A stretch of 64,000 bases of DNA from Plantago ovata (GCA_028274465.1 CM051456.1:46560870-46624869), one strand, 5' to 3'. Shown: positions 1-12,020, counted from the first letter of the stretch. Numbers and translations: made by a program. The notes: generated from the letters alone by a model not told the origin.

Positions 1-998
1 ATGGTAGAAGACTTTTGAGTATCCGAGCAGCTTACTGTAACCTCCTCGGGGTGTAAAACGTTGGAGAGGGAGGCTCTGATACCACTGCTCTTTCCCCTTA
101 AACAGTTCACAACCTATTGGAGGGCTACAGGATGGAGGATTCCATAACGGCGGCGGCTAATCTTGAGGATTCTATTCGACAATGCAACTCTACTGGCGAT
201 GATGATGGTGACAGAAGTGACAATGTAGGCCATACGGACAATGATGATACTGATGGAGGAGTTGTTCCTATCAGGCCTATAAATGGAACTACCGCACCTA
301 CCAAAAGACCTGATGATCACCTATAAGGCTCCCAGAGCAGTCCCAATAACTCACAAACAGCATACTCAGCCGACCGAGGCCAAACCATGCGGTAACATCT
401 AGTATCACATCTTATTTCCTCATTTTCTTACTGCTAGGGACTAGCGTTAATTTCATGAGGGGGGATGAGATTAAAGTAATCTAGTGTTGTTAGTTTGGAG
501 CTTGCCAATGATGGTTCAGAGCTTGGTATTGGTAGGATGAGTATAGTACCTTGCATGTTTTATCCGTCTGCATTTGCATTTGCACGTTTACCGCTTTCTT
601 AGTTTTTTAGGTTGCATTCACTGCATTCATCCTAGGATAGTCTTGCATGTTTTATATGGAGTTTATTGCCGAATGTTTTGAACTTTTTTTGGGTAGATCA
701 ACTAACTATGCCATTAATCGTATGCTTCATCTCTATGAATTTGTTTGAGGTTTTTCTCGCTTGGCTAGTCACATTTATGTATTGCACTTAGTTAAGCTTG
801 GTAGTCTCGACATCACTTAGTGGTGTTTTCTCTACTGCGGTTCACGAAGGCCTTTATAATAGGATGATGCATGTTAGGGTCTTATGGTTGTTTTCCCGAG
901 TAATTATGTACCTAAGAGGCAACAAGTCTTCACCATGCTTTGAGATTGCTATATGCCTAGGAAGGAGGTAGTGTGAGGTTGTGTGGTCCTTTGATTAT

Positions 999-1136
999 AA
1001 CCTATTCTTTCGAATAGGTTTGGGGAGGGGGTTACACTGTCATTAGACTTGTTTTTCGTTTTTCATTTCTGTGTTGTGAGTTTATTTTTCCTTTCTCGTA
1101 AATTTTGTACTCCAACCTATTCTTTCGAATAGGTTT
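999..1136 (+). repeat. Two palindromic repeats upstream of the K PPT
   Basis: At 999-1021 and 1114-1136 lie two copies of a 23-bp palindrome with arms AACCTATTC and GAATAGGTT around TTTC. The first is followed directly by a G-rich PPT-like run. Three equivalent copies occur in element G (32414-32436, 32525-32547, 32603-32625). Their function is unknown. Confidence 0.85.
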
Positions 1137-1191
1137 AGGAAGTCGTTTGTGAGTCATTTTTGTTTCACTTTTTGTTATGCTACTGTTGGCT

Positions 1192-1330
1192 AAAAAAATA
1201 ATAAAAAAAAAGAGAAAGAAAAAATTCCAGGAAAAAAAAAAAGAAAAGAAACTGGAAAGAAAAAAAAAGAAAAAAAAAAAAGGAAAAGACCCCAAAAAAG
1301 CAAAGAAGGGTCCAAAAAAAGCCAAATAGC
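1192..1330 (+). repeat. Purine-only low-complexity run
   Basis: This stretch is almost entirely A and G. It creates Phe-rich spurious ORFs on the opposite strand. A similar run lies at the same relative position in G (32650-32765), between the palindromes and the PPT, so it is a family feature and not a random microsatellite. Confidence 0.8.
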
Positions 1331-1922
1331 AGTTTAGCAAAGTGTTGTGTCTCATTTTCCAATTCTTGTAATGTTCGTAATCGTGTTGTAATTTTCTATT
1401 TTTTGTCTTTTGTTTTTGAGTGTAATCCGTTCAAGACCACCCTCGTTCTGCCATTCAGGAAGTGGTGAATAGCTTAAGACTTTGCTTGAGAGATGAGTAG
1501 AATAGGGGAGTGTTATCTTTTATAGGGAACCCTCCTTCGTTTGATGAGAGATAGTACTGGTTCGATCTCTTTGAGGGGAAGTCTTAAACTTGGTGAACAT
1601 CAGTAAGTCCTCAGTTTCATAGGCACGGGACAACGATTCGTATCTTAACATGTTTCATTACGTCATCACTGACTAGGTCCAGGTAGAGAATGTTACGAGA
1701 GACTATCTTGTTTTAACATAAGTGCTTATGTGGATGTGTATGAGTCAATGGAGGCATTCTTCAACCTATATTCATGTTTTGATTTGTATGGTTTTTGTTC
1801 ATATGTTTTTTGATAGATTCAGTAGATTAGTTCATTTTATTTGGCATGAGACTCCATTTTATGTGTTGCATTGTTTTTTGCATTAGAGTCTAGCTTAGTT
1901 GCTTGAGGACAAGCAAAGGTTC

Positions 1923-1935
1923 GGTTTGGGGAGTT
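1923..1935 (+). promoter_or_regulatory. Polypurine tract of K
   Basis: GGTTTGGGGAGTT lies immediately 5' of the LTR start TGATGAATG and is preceded by TTGCTTGAGGACAAGCAA (1899-1916). The PPT primes plus-strand synthesis. Its position fixes the LTR boundary and the plus orientation of K. Confidence 0.85.
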
Positions 1936-2289
1936 TGATGAATGTGTATTTTACACTTTCATTCGAGTCTTTTTCACCTAGTTTAGCTATCCTCTATGTT
2001 AATTTAGCTATATTTTAGTGCATTTTATTAGAATAGTGTCACGTTTCCCTTTAGTTTTTATTTTACAGGTTTTGATTGAAAAACGGGGATTTCCGGGCAA
2101 TTATATTGAAGTTGACAAGGAATTGGTGTTCCAGAAGCCTAATTGGAGTATCTGAAGATTTCCGGATAGGATTTGAAGTCTAGGGGTCGAATCTGGAGGT
2201 TAGAAGGCCACTAGAAGTCAGAAACCGAGTCCGAAAAGGGGAAGAAATCCAAAAACGCGTCGAAAACGCGTAAATTCCCGAAAAATACT

Positions 2290-2370
2290 CCCGGGTGAAT
2301 CGCCCGGGATGTGGGGCGAATCGCCCCACACCAGGCGACTCGCCCGGTGTGTGGGCCCTTCGCCCCACAC
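2290..2370 (+). repeat. GC-rich palindrome array in the K LTR
   Basis: Four back-to-back imperfect palindromes occur at 2290-2308, 2311-2329, 2330-2348 and about 2349-2370. The clearest (2311-2329) pairs GTGGGGCGA with TCGCCCCAC around one base. All have the core GGCGANTCGCC, that is GCG-NNN-CGC. The TATA-like sequence begins about 12 bp downstream. An equivalent array lies in J at 3329-3410. Confidence 0.85.
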
Positions 2371-2381
2371 TATTTCGAAGC

Positions 2382-2391
2382 CTATATATAG
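2382..2391 (+). promoter_or_regulatory. TATA-like box in the K LTR
   Basis: CTATATATAG lies mid-LTR just after the palindrome array. J carries the same motif in reverse at about 3307-3316. This is a likely core promoter; no transcript evidence is available. Confidence 0.55.
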
Positions 2392-3190
2392 TTGCTCAGT
2401 TTTTCTCCGATTTTCATACTTTTCCGGACCTATTCTCTCACCTTTCTCTGTAGTTTTAGGTAGGAACTTCCCAGAGCCTGTTCTGGGGGTTCATAGCTTA
2501 GGAGATACTTTTTCATAGCAGTTTGGAGCTTGTAAGATCGCGATTCTTCGGAGATTGACAACCTTCGGTAACATTCTATCTTACAGTTTTTCTACTTATT
2601 TTTATATATCTTTCAACATGTTTTCTTCTATGATTTCTGTTGATTGCATGACAACTATGAGTAGCTAAACTTCTCGTTGGTGATAGTATGTGAATTCTTA
2701 GCGAAGGGTTGATAATTATGGTAATGGCTATATCGCGCATTATACTCCGTGTTATTGCATTATTTCTTTGATCTGTTTAAATCTCTATCTTCGTATTGTT
2801 GATTAATTATTGCACACAATTGGACAATTCATTGGTCTTTGACCTATCAAAATCTATATCTTCGTAGTGTTTGATAATTACAACATGACAATTCATTGAT
2901 CAAAGATCTCCATGCAAAACCGAGGAATTTACGCATAATTATTAACCCGTTATGCTTTAAAGGACCATACTATCACCAATCTCCATTATCTGTTAAGAAA
3001 AACCTTTTCTAAACCGTCTGCTGATTTATATTCTAAATTAGATTAGATAAAGCTGGTTATAGTCCTTAGAGATCGATACTCGAGGTTATTCTACTACTAC
3101 ACTACGGTTTTCGTTGTAGTTGTGAATTGTCTTTGGCTAAATAACAAATTTATTTGATAATCCGGAACTAACAATCCCGCGCATTCATCA

Positions 3191-3762
3191 GTATCTCCTA
3201 AGCTAAGAATCCCCAGAACAGGCTCTGGAGAATTCCTACCTAAAATTAATGAGAAAGGTGAGAGAAAAGGTCTGGAAAAGTCTGAAAAATGGAGAAAACT
3301 GAGCAACTATATATAGGCATTCGGCAGGTGTGGGGCGAGTGGCCCCACACACCGGGCGATTCGCCTGGTGTGGGGCGATTCGTCCCACGTCCCGGGCGAC
3401 TCGCCCGGGAGGTTCTGTCGGCTGAAACGCGTTTTCGACGCGTTTTTGGATTTCTTTTCCTTTTCGGACTTGGTTTTTGCCTTCTAGTGACCTTTTAGCC
3501 TTCAGACTCGACCCCTAGACTTCAAATCCTATCCGGAATCTTCTAGATACTCCAATTAGGCCTTCGGAACACCAATTCCTTGTCTACTTCAATATAATTG
3601 CCCGGAACACCTCGTTTTTCTCCCAAAACCTGTAAAATACAAACTAAAGGGAAACGTGACACTATTCTAATAAAATGCACTAAAATATAGCTAAATTAAC
3701 ATAGAGGATAGCTAAAATAGGTGAAAAAGACTCAAATGAAAGTGTAAAATACACGTTCATCA
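3191..3762 (-). mobile_element. Element J: partial LTR of an Athila-like element, interrupted by K
   Basis: Read on the minus strand from 3762, this matches the first 570 bp of the K LTR: start TGATGAACG, palindrome array at 3329-3410, TATA-like box. It stops exactly where K is inserted. The remainder of J should lie to the left of the window, beyond K. It interrupts the post-pol ORF of B. Whether J is a solo LTR or part of a full element cannot be seen here. Confidence 0.85.
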
Positions 3763-5754
3763 ACTTATTCTCTAGCTCTATTTGAGAAAGCTGTGCGGTT
3801 TCAGCTATCTCCCTTGTCTCTGAAATGATAAGTTGAGCGGAAGCATCTTGACCCTTAAGCTCACTGCTTGTCATAAAAACATCTATTGATTTGTTGGATG
3901 TTTCTTCAATATCCAACTCCATTTGATGGCTTATTTCTCCCAGTACAAGCTGGACTTTGTCAATTGATGTCTTTGGTGAATTGGGGCCAGTATTCTCAGC
4001 ATCGCGAGATGCGTCGTCGAATAATGCTTCTTGAGTTGTTTCAACAACTTCTGGGACTTGAACCATTGCGGTCTCAGCAACTGGTTCTTCAGCAACCTGA
4101 TGAGTTGCTTGTTCAGCAACCATCTTTTCAGCAACGGCAGCTTCAGCAAGTGCCGCGGTTCTTATATCAGCAGCGATATCAGTCACTGGTTCCAGAGTTT
4201 GGTCATCAAGATTATCTACAATGTAGATATTTGGGACTTGGGCAGGAATTTCATTTCCACTGCCTTGTGGTCTATTCACAGTAGAAGGATCAACATTGAG
4301 TTGATTGTTGAAGGCTTCCGCAAACACTTCAACGTTGCTGACATAGGTTTCAGTAACCACCTTGTCAACATCTACTGGAGTTTGCTTTTCAGCAACTGCT
4401 TGGGAATCGTCCGAGAGATCATGGACAATTGGTACTGACTTGCGAGCCAGTGTTTTCTTTCTTGGGTTATTTGTCCTTTTTCTCTTGGGGACGGGGTTTG
4501 CTGATGACGCTGCAGTCTGAGTGTCATCATCAGCTTTCCTCTTTTTCTTCTTTGATTTTTCGAGTTTCCCAGCAGAGGCGTCAGTAGTTGCATTTTCAGC
4601 AACAGGTGTAGTGGTGTCAGCATGATCACCATCTAGAGCAGTTTCATCTCTGTCACCACCATCTACACCAGTTTCATCTCTAAGTTGCTGAGTGGTGACA
4701 TCTGCAGTTGTTGTATACCTTTCTTGCTGGCTTGTGCTGACAACATTTGCAGCTGTTGTCTTCTTAGATTTTTCAAGTTTCTTGCCAGCAGTCTTAGGTA
4801 CATTCTGCTTGTAGAAGGCTCTTCCAACATTGCATACAAATTTCTTGATTGGCAATGGGTTTCTCAGCTGAATCCTGAAATGGTCAAGGATAAAGCATAT
4901 CTTCAGTCCATACGTGACTGGGAAGGTAGGTGAGACTTTGTTGTCTTCAACCTTAACCTTGAACTTAGTAACACAATCAACAAGTCTGTTGAAAATGTAC
5001 TTAGCCCAGTTGAGCTCCGTTTTGTTCTCATAGATATGCATCAGCAACGGCCACCTTCTCAAGCCTACTTGGTCTATTCCTCCAACTTGGGAGTCTAAGA
5101 CTTTGATTAGTAGCAGAGCTACTAGACCAAGTGAATGGCAGAGATGCTTCCTTTTAACGTGATTTGTCCAAGTCACGGGAGCAATCTCTCCATTCTTCAT
5201 TTTCTCATTTCTGACATCACTGTAGAAGGCTTCTATCTCTTCATCAGTGGCAGTGATTTCATCTTCAGTTCCAGTGGTTGGAATCTGAAAGATTTCCGCT
5301 AAATCAGTCCATTTCAGGACGATTTGCGTGTTCTGAACTGTAGTAAAGAATACTTTTCAGTGACTCCTTGACTATCAGTTAGGGACTGGATTTCTGCATT
5401 GTTGTAGAATTCCATTGTATCCAACATGATCACTTGCTCAGGGCGAGCAGGTATAAAATGAATGAGGCCTTGCTGCTTGATAAAGTCAAGCGCCTCTTCA
5501 TTGTCACCGTCAAGTTCTTGTTCATAGAAGTATCGGATATACTTCTCTTTAGCAAAACCACCCCATTGCATCATCATCTCACACTTTGCAGTGTCAAGAT
5601 ATGAAGGAGGCATGGGTATTTCCGTGATTCTATCATTTTTCAATACAACTTTCTTTGTGTTTATCATCGGAGTTGTCACCAGAGCAATGCGTTTCTCAGC
5701 ACTGTCAACCTTAGACGACTTTGAGGTCTTAGATGATTGTCTTTTTGGTGCCAT
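3763..5754 (-). pseudogene. Post-pol extra ORF of element B (truncated, frameshifted)
   Basis: It begins MAPKRQSSKTSKSS at 5754 and runs towards 3763, where J cuts it. The first 146-residue segment ends early at 5314 because of a frameshift near 5345; C reads through the same place. The second segment (about 5310-3763) stays open. The N-terminal third looks globular, with a KRKHLCHSLGLVALLLIKVLD stretch that is hydrophobic but short for a membrane span. It is followed by a Lys-rich low-complexity part (KKKRKADDD, a possible nuclear localisation signal) and an acidic, Ala/Glu/Val/Gln-rich tail. I see no signal peptide or fusion peptide. SIRE-type copia elements carry an ORF in this position, sometimes called env-like; nothing here shows an envelope function. 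Product function unknown. Confidence 0.8.
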
Positions 5755-6664
5755 TTTCTTTATATAGAGAGAAAAGTGTACGAAAACGATTGTTCACTTT
5801 TTGACCGGAGGTACAGTAGATTCAGGCTAAAATTTGCAGAGAAAGGAAATGTGAGTTAAAGAATTTAGTCATTTCTCTAACTCCTTCTTTATATAGTGTC
5901 TCTGATGTGTGAGAAACTCAATCGATTTGAGTTTTCAGCAAGGGTAAAACAGAGAAACAATGGCGTTAGTGGAGCCTTTGCATTAAATGCGTAGTGGCCC
6001 ACTAACTAAAACCGTCAGAGCACTCTCTCTCTTTGTAATGTTAACCGTTAGATCAATAACTCCTTTTAATCAATGGCCACGATTGTATTTCATGTCATGA
6101 TTATTACCGAGTTTATCTGTGTCCGATTAACGTCACAAATTGATTTTGCCGAGATTTAAGGGATTAGATTGCTTGCTGAAATAAACAAGAATCATTTCAG
6201 CGAGTTTGCATATATAGCCTAGATACTTGCTGAAAGTTCCCCCTTACTCAGATATCTCATATTTCCTAAAGTTCAAAAGATATTTTTGAGTTCCCGTATC
6301 AGTAAATTCTTTTTATACTTGAGACATCTTTTGGTAAAATCTGAGAAATGAGTTTTGCTCTTTTCTGAGTTCCCGTCTCAGAATATTCCCTTGATACTTG
6401 AATACCTGTTTCAGTATCTTTGATTGTCTGAATACCCGTTTCAGCAATCTTTAAGGTTTTTCTCTTACTGAGTGCCTGTCTCTGCAAGTGATCAAGTTTC
6501 CTAACAAATACCCGTTTTGAAGGAATTACTTGTTGAATGCTTGTTTCAGCAATCATGTAGTGACCTATCATTTCTTAGAAGAAATTAGTGGAAAGACCTT
6601 TTAATGAAGTAAGAGTACTTTGGCTTGCTGAATACCTGTTTCAGCATTCTGCCAACTGTATCCT
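5755..6664 (-). repeat. B spacer between pol and the extra ORF, with degenerate GAAACAGGTATTC repeats
   Basis: This is a non-coding spacer of about 900 bp. In 6360-6655 a motif read on the minus strand as TTGCTGAAACAGGTATTC recurs about six times with changes, at irregular spacing. C has the same repeats at about 62690-63050. An open stretch at 6571-6299 encodes the repeated peptide AETGIQ/SETGTQ, but this follows from the DNA repeat and I do not call it a gene. The part just before the ORF start (5760-5900) resembles the same region of C. Confidence 0.6.
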
Positions 6665-9586
6665 TTATTGAGGTAATTCAATCAATCCAAGGTTATACCT
6701 TAGGATTGCGAATCTATTATCTGGTAGGGGATTGGTAATGATGTTAGCAAGTTGATCATCAGTACCTACTTTCACAACCTCAATATCTCCCTTTTCCACA
6801 TGATCTCTAATGAAATGATGTCTAATATCAATGTGCTTAGTCCTTGAGTGAAACTTAGGATTTTGCGTGATAGCAATAGCACTTGTATTATCACAAAAGA
6901 TTGGTGTTTTCTTTGCAGAAATACCATAATCTCTTAATTGTTGCTGAATCCATAGGATTTGAGCTGTGCAACATCCAGCCGCAATGTACTCAGATACTGT
7001 AGATGAATTGGCAACACAGGTTTGCTTCTTGCTGAACCATGATATTAATCTAGTACCCAAAAAACTGACAAGTTCCAGAGGTACTTTTTCTATCAAGAGT
7101 TGATCCTCCATGATCAGCATCAGAATAACCAACCAATTCAAGTCCAGAATCTTTAGGATACCATAATCCAACATTCACTGTACCTTTCACATATTTCAGT
7201 ATCTTAAGTGCTTTTTTGTAGTGTAATTCTCTTGGATCAGATTGGAATCTTGCACACACACAAACAACATACTGAATGTCAGGTCTACTTGTTGTTAAAT
7301 ACAACAAGGAACCAATGAGCTTCCTATACTTGTGTTCTTCAACACTTTTATCTTCTTTAGTATAGCCCAATTTGGTACCAACACTCATAGGGATCTTTTC
7401 AGGTTTCTCTTCCTCTTTGATCCTAAACTTTATGAGCATTTCTTTCGCATACTTTGCTTGATTTATGAATATTCCATCTTTGAGTTGCTTGACTTGCAAT
7501 CCTAGGAAATAATTCAATTTTCCCATCATACTCATTTCAAATTTGTTTGTCATGAGTTTGGCAAAATCATCACAAAGTTGCTTGTCCTTAGATCCAAAAA
7601 TTATGTCATCCACATAAATTTGAACTAAGAGTATTTTACCATCATGGTTCATGGTAAACAAGGTTTTATCAACTTCACCTTTCTTGAAACCATAATCCAG
7701 CAAGAACTTAGCCAAGGTATCATACCATGCTCTTGGTGCTTGCTTTAGACCATATACAACTTTCTGAAGCTTGTATAACATCTTGGTTTGTGAGGGAAGT
7801 TCAAAGCCAGGGGGTTGTTCTAAGTAGACTTCTTCAGCAAGTTCACCATTCAAGAATGCACTTTTAACGTCAATTTGGTAAACAATGAAGTCATTGTGAG
7901 CAGCAAAGACCAAAAAAAGCCTAATTGCATCCAATCTTGCAACTGGTGCATAAGACTCATCATAGTCCAATCCTTCAGTCTGACAGTAACCTTGAGCAAC
8001 TAAACGTGCTTTGTTTCTTGTTACTTCACCAGACTCACTCAGCTTGTTTCTGAACACCCACTTTGTACCAATAGCTTTCTTGCCTTCAGCAAGAGGTACA
8101 AGTTTCTAGACTTTGTTCCTTTCAAATTGATCCAGTTCTTCTTGCATTGCCTTGATCCATTTAGAATGCTTTAGAGCTTCTTCTATAGTCTTGGGTTCAA
8201 TTTCTGAAACAAAGCAAGAGAACAATGATTCTACTTCTACGACAGTTGCTTCTTCAGCAAGTCCATGAGTAGCAGAAACTTTGGATCTAGTCACTTGGCG
8301 TTTATCAATATCACCAATCATATCCGTAGAGGGATAATCTCTAATCCATTTATTAACAGGTTTTCTTCTCGTTGGATCTGGATATGTTTGCTCATCAGCA
8401 TGTGACTCTTCAGCATGTACTTGTTCATTCCTACTGGGATTTTGTGTCTCTGCTGAGATTGGTTCATCAGCAACTGCTTGTTCAGCATTGCTAGATTGTG
8501 GTAACTCATCAGCAGGCACGGGAGGTTGCGTAGTTTCAGCAACTTCTGGAACAACTGCGTCTTTTGCTGGGAATTCCTTGTCGTGAACTATATTTATCTT
8601 GTCATGACTTGGGGGAGGGGAGTCATTGTCAGAATCATCATTTAGTTCAATTGACTTGATTCTCCTAGCATTAGATTCAGTTCTTTGCTCATGTCTGATT
8701 AGCTTTTTCATACATTCTGATATTTCTTCTTCAGCAGGCACTCCTTGTGTCTTTTCGTAGAATACAACATGCACTGATTCTTCGATCTTTTGTGCCTTTT
8801 TGTTGTAAACTCTATAAGCTTTACTATGCAAGGTGTAACCGAGAAATATCACTTCGTCTGCCTTTGGTTGAAATGTTCTTAGGTATTCTCTACCGTTATT
8901 AAGAACAAAACACTTACAACCAAATACTCTTAGATGAGTGATATTAGGAGGCCTTCCAACAAACAACTCATATGGAGTTTTGTTGTATTCCTTAGTAATC
9001 AAACATCTGTTTTGAGTGTAACAGGCGGTATTAATTGCTTCAACCCAATAAGCCTCACTTATTTCAGTGTCAGCAAGCATTGTTCTTGCGGCTTCTTTTA
9101 GGGTACGATTCTTCCGTTCAGGAACACCGTTTTGTTGTGGTGTCCTTACTGAGGATAACTGATGTTGTATGCCTTTTGAAGTGCAATACTCAGTTATGTA
9201 CTTGTTTACAAACTCAGTACCATGGTCTGTCCTTATGACTTTTACCTTGTCATTTTTCATGACTTCAAGCTTATTTAGCAAGTTAGGTATTTCAGTCCTT
9301 GTTTCAGAATTGTATTTGATAAATACTACCCAAGTGAATCTTGAATAGTCATCTACCACCACCAGACCATACTTCTTACCAGCATAGCTTGTTGAAGAAG
9401 ATTCAAACAAGTCCATGTGCAAGAGATGTAAAGGTTTTGTAGTTGACGGTACTGCCTTGTTCTTGAAAGAAGATTTGGTTTGTTTTCCTTGCTGACATGC
9501 ATTGCAAACACCATCCTTCTTAAAAGTAACCTTAGGTAATCCAACTATAAGTGCCTTTTTAGACAGCTTATTCAGCGTCTTGAAGT
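6665..9586 (-). pseudogene. pol: B pol: integrase, reverse transcriptase and RNase H
   Basis: The integrase part (about 9586-8106) has the zinc-finger tail CNACQQGK, the core start HMDLFESSS, RTDHGTEF and QQNGVPERKNRT. The RT (8057-7050) has [32 protein letters not shown] and the catalytic YVDD at 7605-7616. RNase H (7174-6665) has [10 protein letters not shown], an SSTVSEYIAAG stretch (usually SSTESEY, so the catalytic Glu is Val here), FCDNTSA, and ends at LGLIELPQ. A TAG at 8106 (expected Trp, KVW) separates integrase from RT in the same frame. One extra A near 7060 shifts the frame within RNase H. The order INT before RT defines Ty1/copia. Confidence 0.93.
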
Positions 9587-9946
9587 TTAGATGACTTGTT
9601 CGTTTATTCCATAACCATGCTTTTCAGCAAGGCAATCGTGATCTAAGACAAGGCATTTTTCAACGATTGCTGAAGACCAATCTATGGTGTACAAGCCTCC
9701 TGATCTTCTTGCAATCATAATAACCTTTTTTGTCTCGAAATCTATAAGTTTACATTCATCACTTTTGATTTTGATGAAGTATCCTTTGTCAGCAAACTGA
9801 CTCATGCTGAAAAGATTAAACTTAAGAATTTTGACATAAAGAACTCCCGTAATGGTAATGCGTCCTAACTTCACGTCACCATAGCCTTTTATAGAACCAG
9901 AGCCTCCACCAGCAAACCTTATTGTTGGACCTTTAGACCACCGTCT
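9587..9946 (-). pseudogene. B protease C-terminal half, cut by insertion of A
   Basis: The minus-strand reading has KGPTIRFAGGGSGSIKGYGD, VLYVKILKFNLFSMSQ and GGLYTIDW, the usual copia protease to GAG-pre-integrase stretch. The catalytic half (FDSGCGKHMTG) lies on the far side of A at about 45240-45300. The CGTCT duplication joins the two. The ORF ends at 9587 (INEQVI) and continues into integrase in another frame, so a frameshift is also present. Confidence 0.88.
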
Positions 9947-11295
9947 TGATAGTGTATATGTCCTAGAGACAGTCCTTACTAAGGGCATGGTGCCCTTATA
10001 GAGGGCATATATGTACTATTACACAGGTCAACGTAATATAATATATGTTTGTTGCATTTTACTATTGAGTATCGCTTCATATTTATATTACACCAGGCTG
10101 CAGCATGTCATATCTTTATTACTGTCTGTATTGATATTAAACATGTCCCCTCGGATAGATGACCGATCACATAGATAGTGGGAGCTATGTGAGTTATCAT
10201 CTATCCCAAACTCTCCCTAGTCGAGGTTCATCTCGGATGTGGGGGTCTGAATGAACCAGACAAGACTAGTATGCGTGGAGGTTATACTTGTTGGAGCAAG
10301 TGTGAGCCGATCCCACGGCCACGGAACGGATTGTTGGACAATCGAGAAACGTTCCCATAACTGCGCATAGTTGTTCGAAGAAGCTTTATCGAATAATGGA
10401 AGTACCCACCGAACACTCCCATCTATGTATACTCTACACCGAAGTGTCTATGGGAACCGGTGAGTTGTCGAAGTGATGCCATTCGTCCTTTGTACTTACA
10501 AGACTTCATCATCACATTTGTTGCCCCATATCCTTGGTGGACCCGTCGATGCCAGCTCTGAATAAGCAGCTGACCTAAGACACGATCCAGGATTATGTCT
10601 AAATACAAATGGGGGTGATAAGTGATTCTGTGAAGGATTCATCTCTCAAGTGTAGCACAGGAGAGCACTGCTCATAGTCTGCATAGTTGTGTTGGTAAAG
10701 TCACTGGCCAGTGCAAATGATATATTATGATGGTCATAAGTATATCTTAACCAAGCAACTCCCTGAGACGCCCGTGGATGTATTATTGGGATAGACACTT
10801 CATCGGTCCTAGATACATTCGAGCAAGTCAGATGATGGGACGTTACCATCGCCGCGTTGAGCGCGACAGGCTTCGCAACGAAAGGGTTAGCTTTGAGAAA
10901 CCTCTCAAACGTCCTCACGTATTAATATTGCAAATGGAACCGTCTACGAATTCCATGTTGCCTAGTCTAGGACTTGTTAATACGGTGAGGCCCTATGGGT
11001 CACACTATGTGGTGATTCAGTCTATCAGAAAATACTTGAAGATGGAATCGCAATTAATTTGGAATTAATTGTGATTGATGGATTATAATTGATTTGAAAT
11101 TAATTATAATATTTGGTGGCACAATTAATGATTTGGAATTATTAATTGAATTGGCTAATTAATTGTATTTTATGTAAATACAATTAAAGATTATATTTTA
11201 GAAATATAATGGAGGTTTGATTAGAAAGGATATGTTAATTTAGAATTAACATATGCACTTGGGCAAAATCTACTTGGAGTTTGAATTGCCTTAGA
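9947..11295 (+). repeat. 5' LTR of A, first part
   Basis: It matches 43117-44465 almost base for base. It stops at TTAGA (11291-11295), the left copy of the target duplication of F. The rest of the LTR resumes at 25068. An AT-rich stretch with repeated TTAATTATAA motifs lies at 11050-11180. Short ORFs here on both strands are shadows. Confidence 0.95.
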
Positions 11296-12018
11296 TGTTA
11301 ATGTTGAAATATGTCCAGTCCGCATGTACGAACTGGAGCGGTCTAAGAGCGCGACAAAGCATCATACGCCGTCCCTCAAAGGGCACGACCACACCCAAGT
11401 ATGTCACTAAGGTGTGGTCCGACCATCACTGGGAGGACAACCCTCAAAATAAGCTCATCACAAGGACAAAGCTGCCAGTGAGCTCGAGGAGCATCTCTAT
11501 GGCTCGAGGAGGTCCTTACGTCAAAGTAACGCTCCTTGAGAGAAACTGGGCAGGACACTACTCGCACCTTCTACGCACAAGGAAGGCTCGAGGACCCTGA
11601 GCGACCAGCCATGGTTGCTCCCTTGGGCCAAGGCCCATGGACCTCCCTAATGGGCCTGGGCCGAGGAAGGCCTCAATCCTAGTCGTACACGTGTCGCGAT
11701 CCTACATGACCTGACCATGAAAGCCCACAAGTATATAAAGGCTTCACTCACTCCTCAACAGTAAGCATTAATACCTCTCAACCACCACATTTACTACTCG
11801 TACTAGGGAAGCCTCACAACTCCCTACTCGTAAAGTCGTCACTCCGGTCTGATATCCTACAGACCGGGTAAGAGACAATAACCCCCCCTCTAGTCTATTT
11901 CAGGTGTGAGGAAGCTACAAGAAGGTTCCCTATCATTTGAGGAGGAACACTACATGTATAAGACATAGAATAGCGACTCACTGCGAACTTAGAAAGAAGC
12001 ACGAATTACCCTTCAACA
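11296..12018 (+). repeat. 5' LTR of F
   Basis: 723 bp, TGTTAATG...TTCAACA. A TATA box TATATAAAG lies at 11732-11740. It is nearly identical to the 3' LTR up to about 11895. The last stretch, about 11895-11990, is clearly different from its partner. It also lacks a 16-bp duplication (ACATAGG inserted with a repeated GTCCGACCA) that the 3' LTR has near 24438. Confidence 0.95.
11732..11740 (+). promoter_or_regulatory. TATA box in the F 5' LTR
   Basis: TATATAAAG, repeated at 24762-24770 in the 3' LTR. It is the best core-promoter match in either LTR, with transcription start expected about 30 bp downstream. Confidence 0.7.
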
Positions 12019-12020
12019 TT

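Larger units (their letters stand above)
1..3190 (+). mobile_element. Element K: 3' part of an Athila-like Ty3/gypsy retrotransposon
   Basis: From about 540 to the 3' LTR the sequence is recognisably related, by eye, to the post-pol region of element G (about 31940-33367). Shared stretches include the AACCTATTC palindromes, a polypurine run, and the PPT module with TTGCTTGAGGACAAGCAA. It ends in an LTR (1936-3190) with TG...CA termini. The next five bases, GTATC (3191-3195), are the expected target-duplication copy; the partner is off the window. K sits inside the LTR of J, so K is the younger. No coding remnant is recognised. Bases 1-540 have no clear match and hold only a 69-codon ORF that I do not trust. 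Assignment to Athila rests on similarity to G and H, whose proteins are Athila-like. Confidence 0.8.
1936..3190 (+). repeat. 3' LTR of element K (1255 bp)
   Basis: It starts TGATGAATG directly after the PPT and ends GCATTCATCA. It carries a palindrome array (2290-2370) followed by a TATA-like CTATATATAG (2382-2391), so U3 and the promoter are probably there. The first 570 bp are repeated inverted in J (3191-3762). Confidence 0.88.

Noticed and set aside
87..99. CTCTGATACCACT resembles a minus-strand copia primer binding site
   Set aside because: Only about 12 bases match and no LTR edge or gag could be recognised next to it. Possibly a tiny copia remnant, but not supported enough to call.
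114..326. Overlapping ORFs of 68-69 codons on both strands near the left edge
   Set aside because: Short, without recognisable domain, open on both strands; the region is the internal part of K with no coding match.
1032..1362. Phe-rich minus-strand ORFs
   Set aside because: Direct translation of the purine-only run; composition artefact.
3886..4438. Plus-strand ORFs opposite the B extra ORF (Gln/Leu-rich)
   Set aside because: Shadow frames produced by CAGCAA-rich DNA; the minus-strand frame is conserved in C.
6299..6571. 90-codon ORF with AETGIQ repeats, also in C (62699-62971)
   Set aside because: Conserved open in both copies, but its repeats follow DNA repeats that extend outside the frame; not called as a gene, though an RNA test would settle it.
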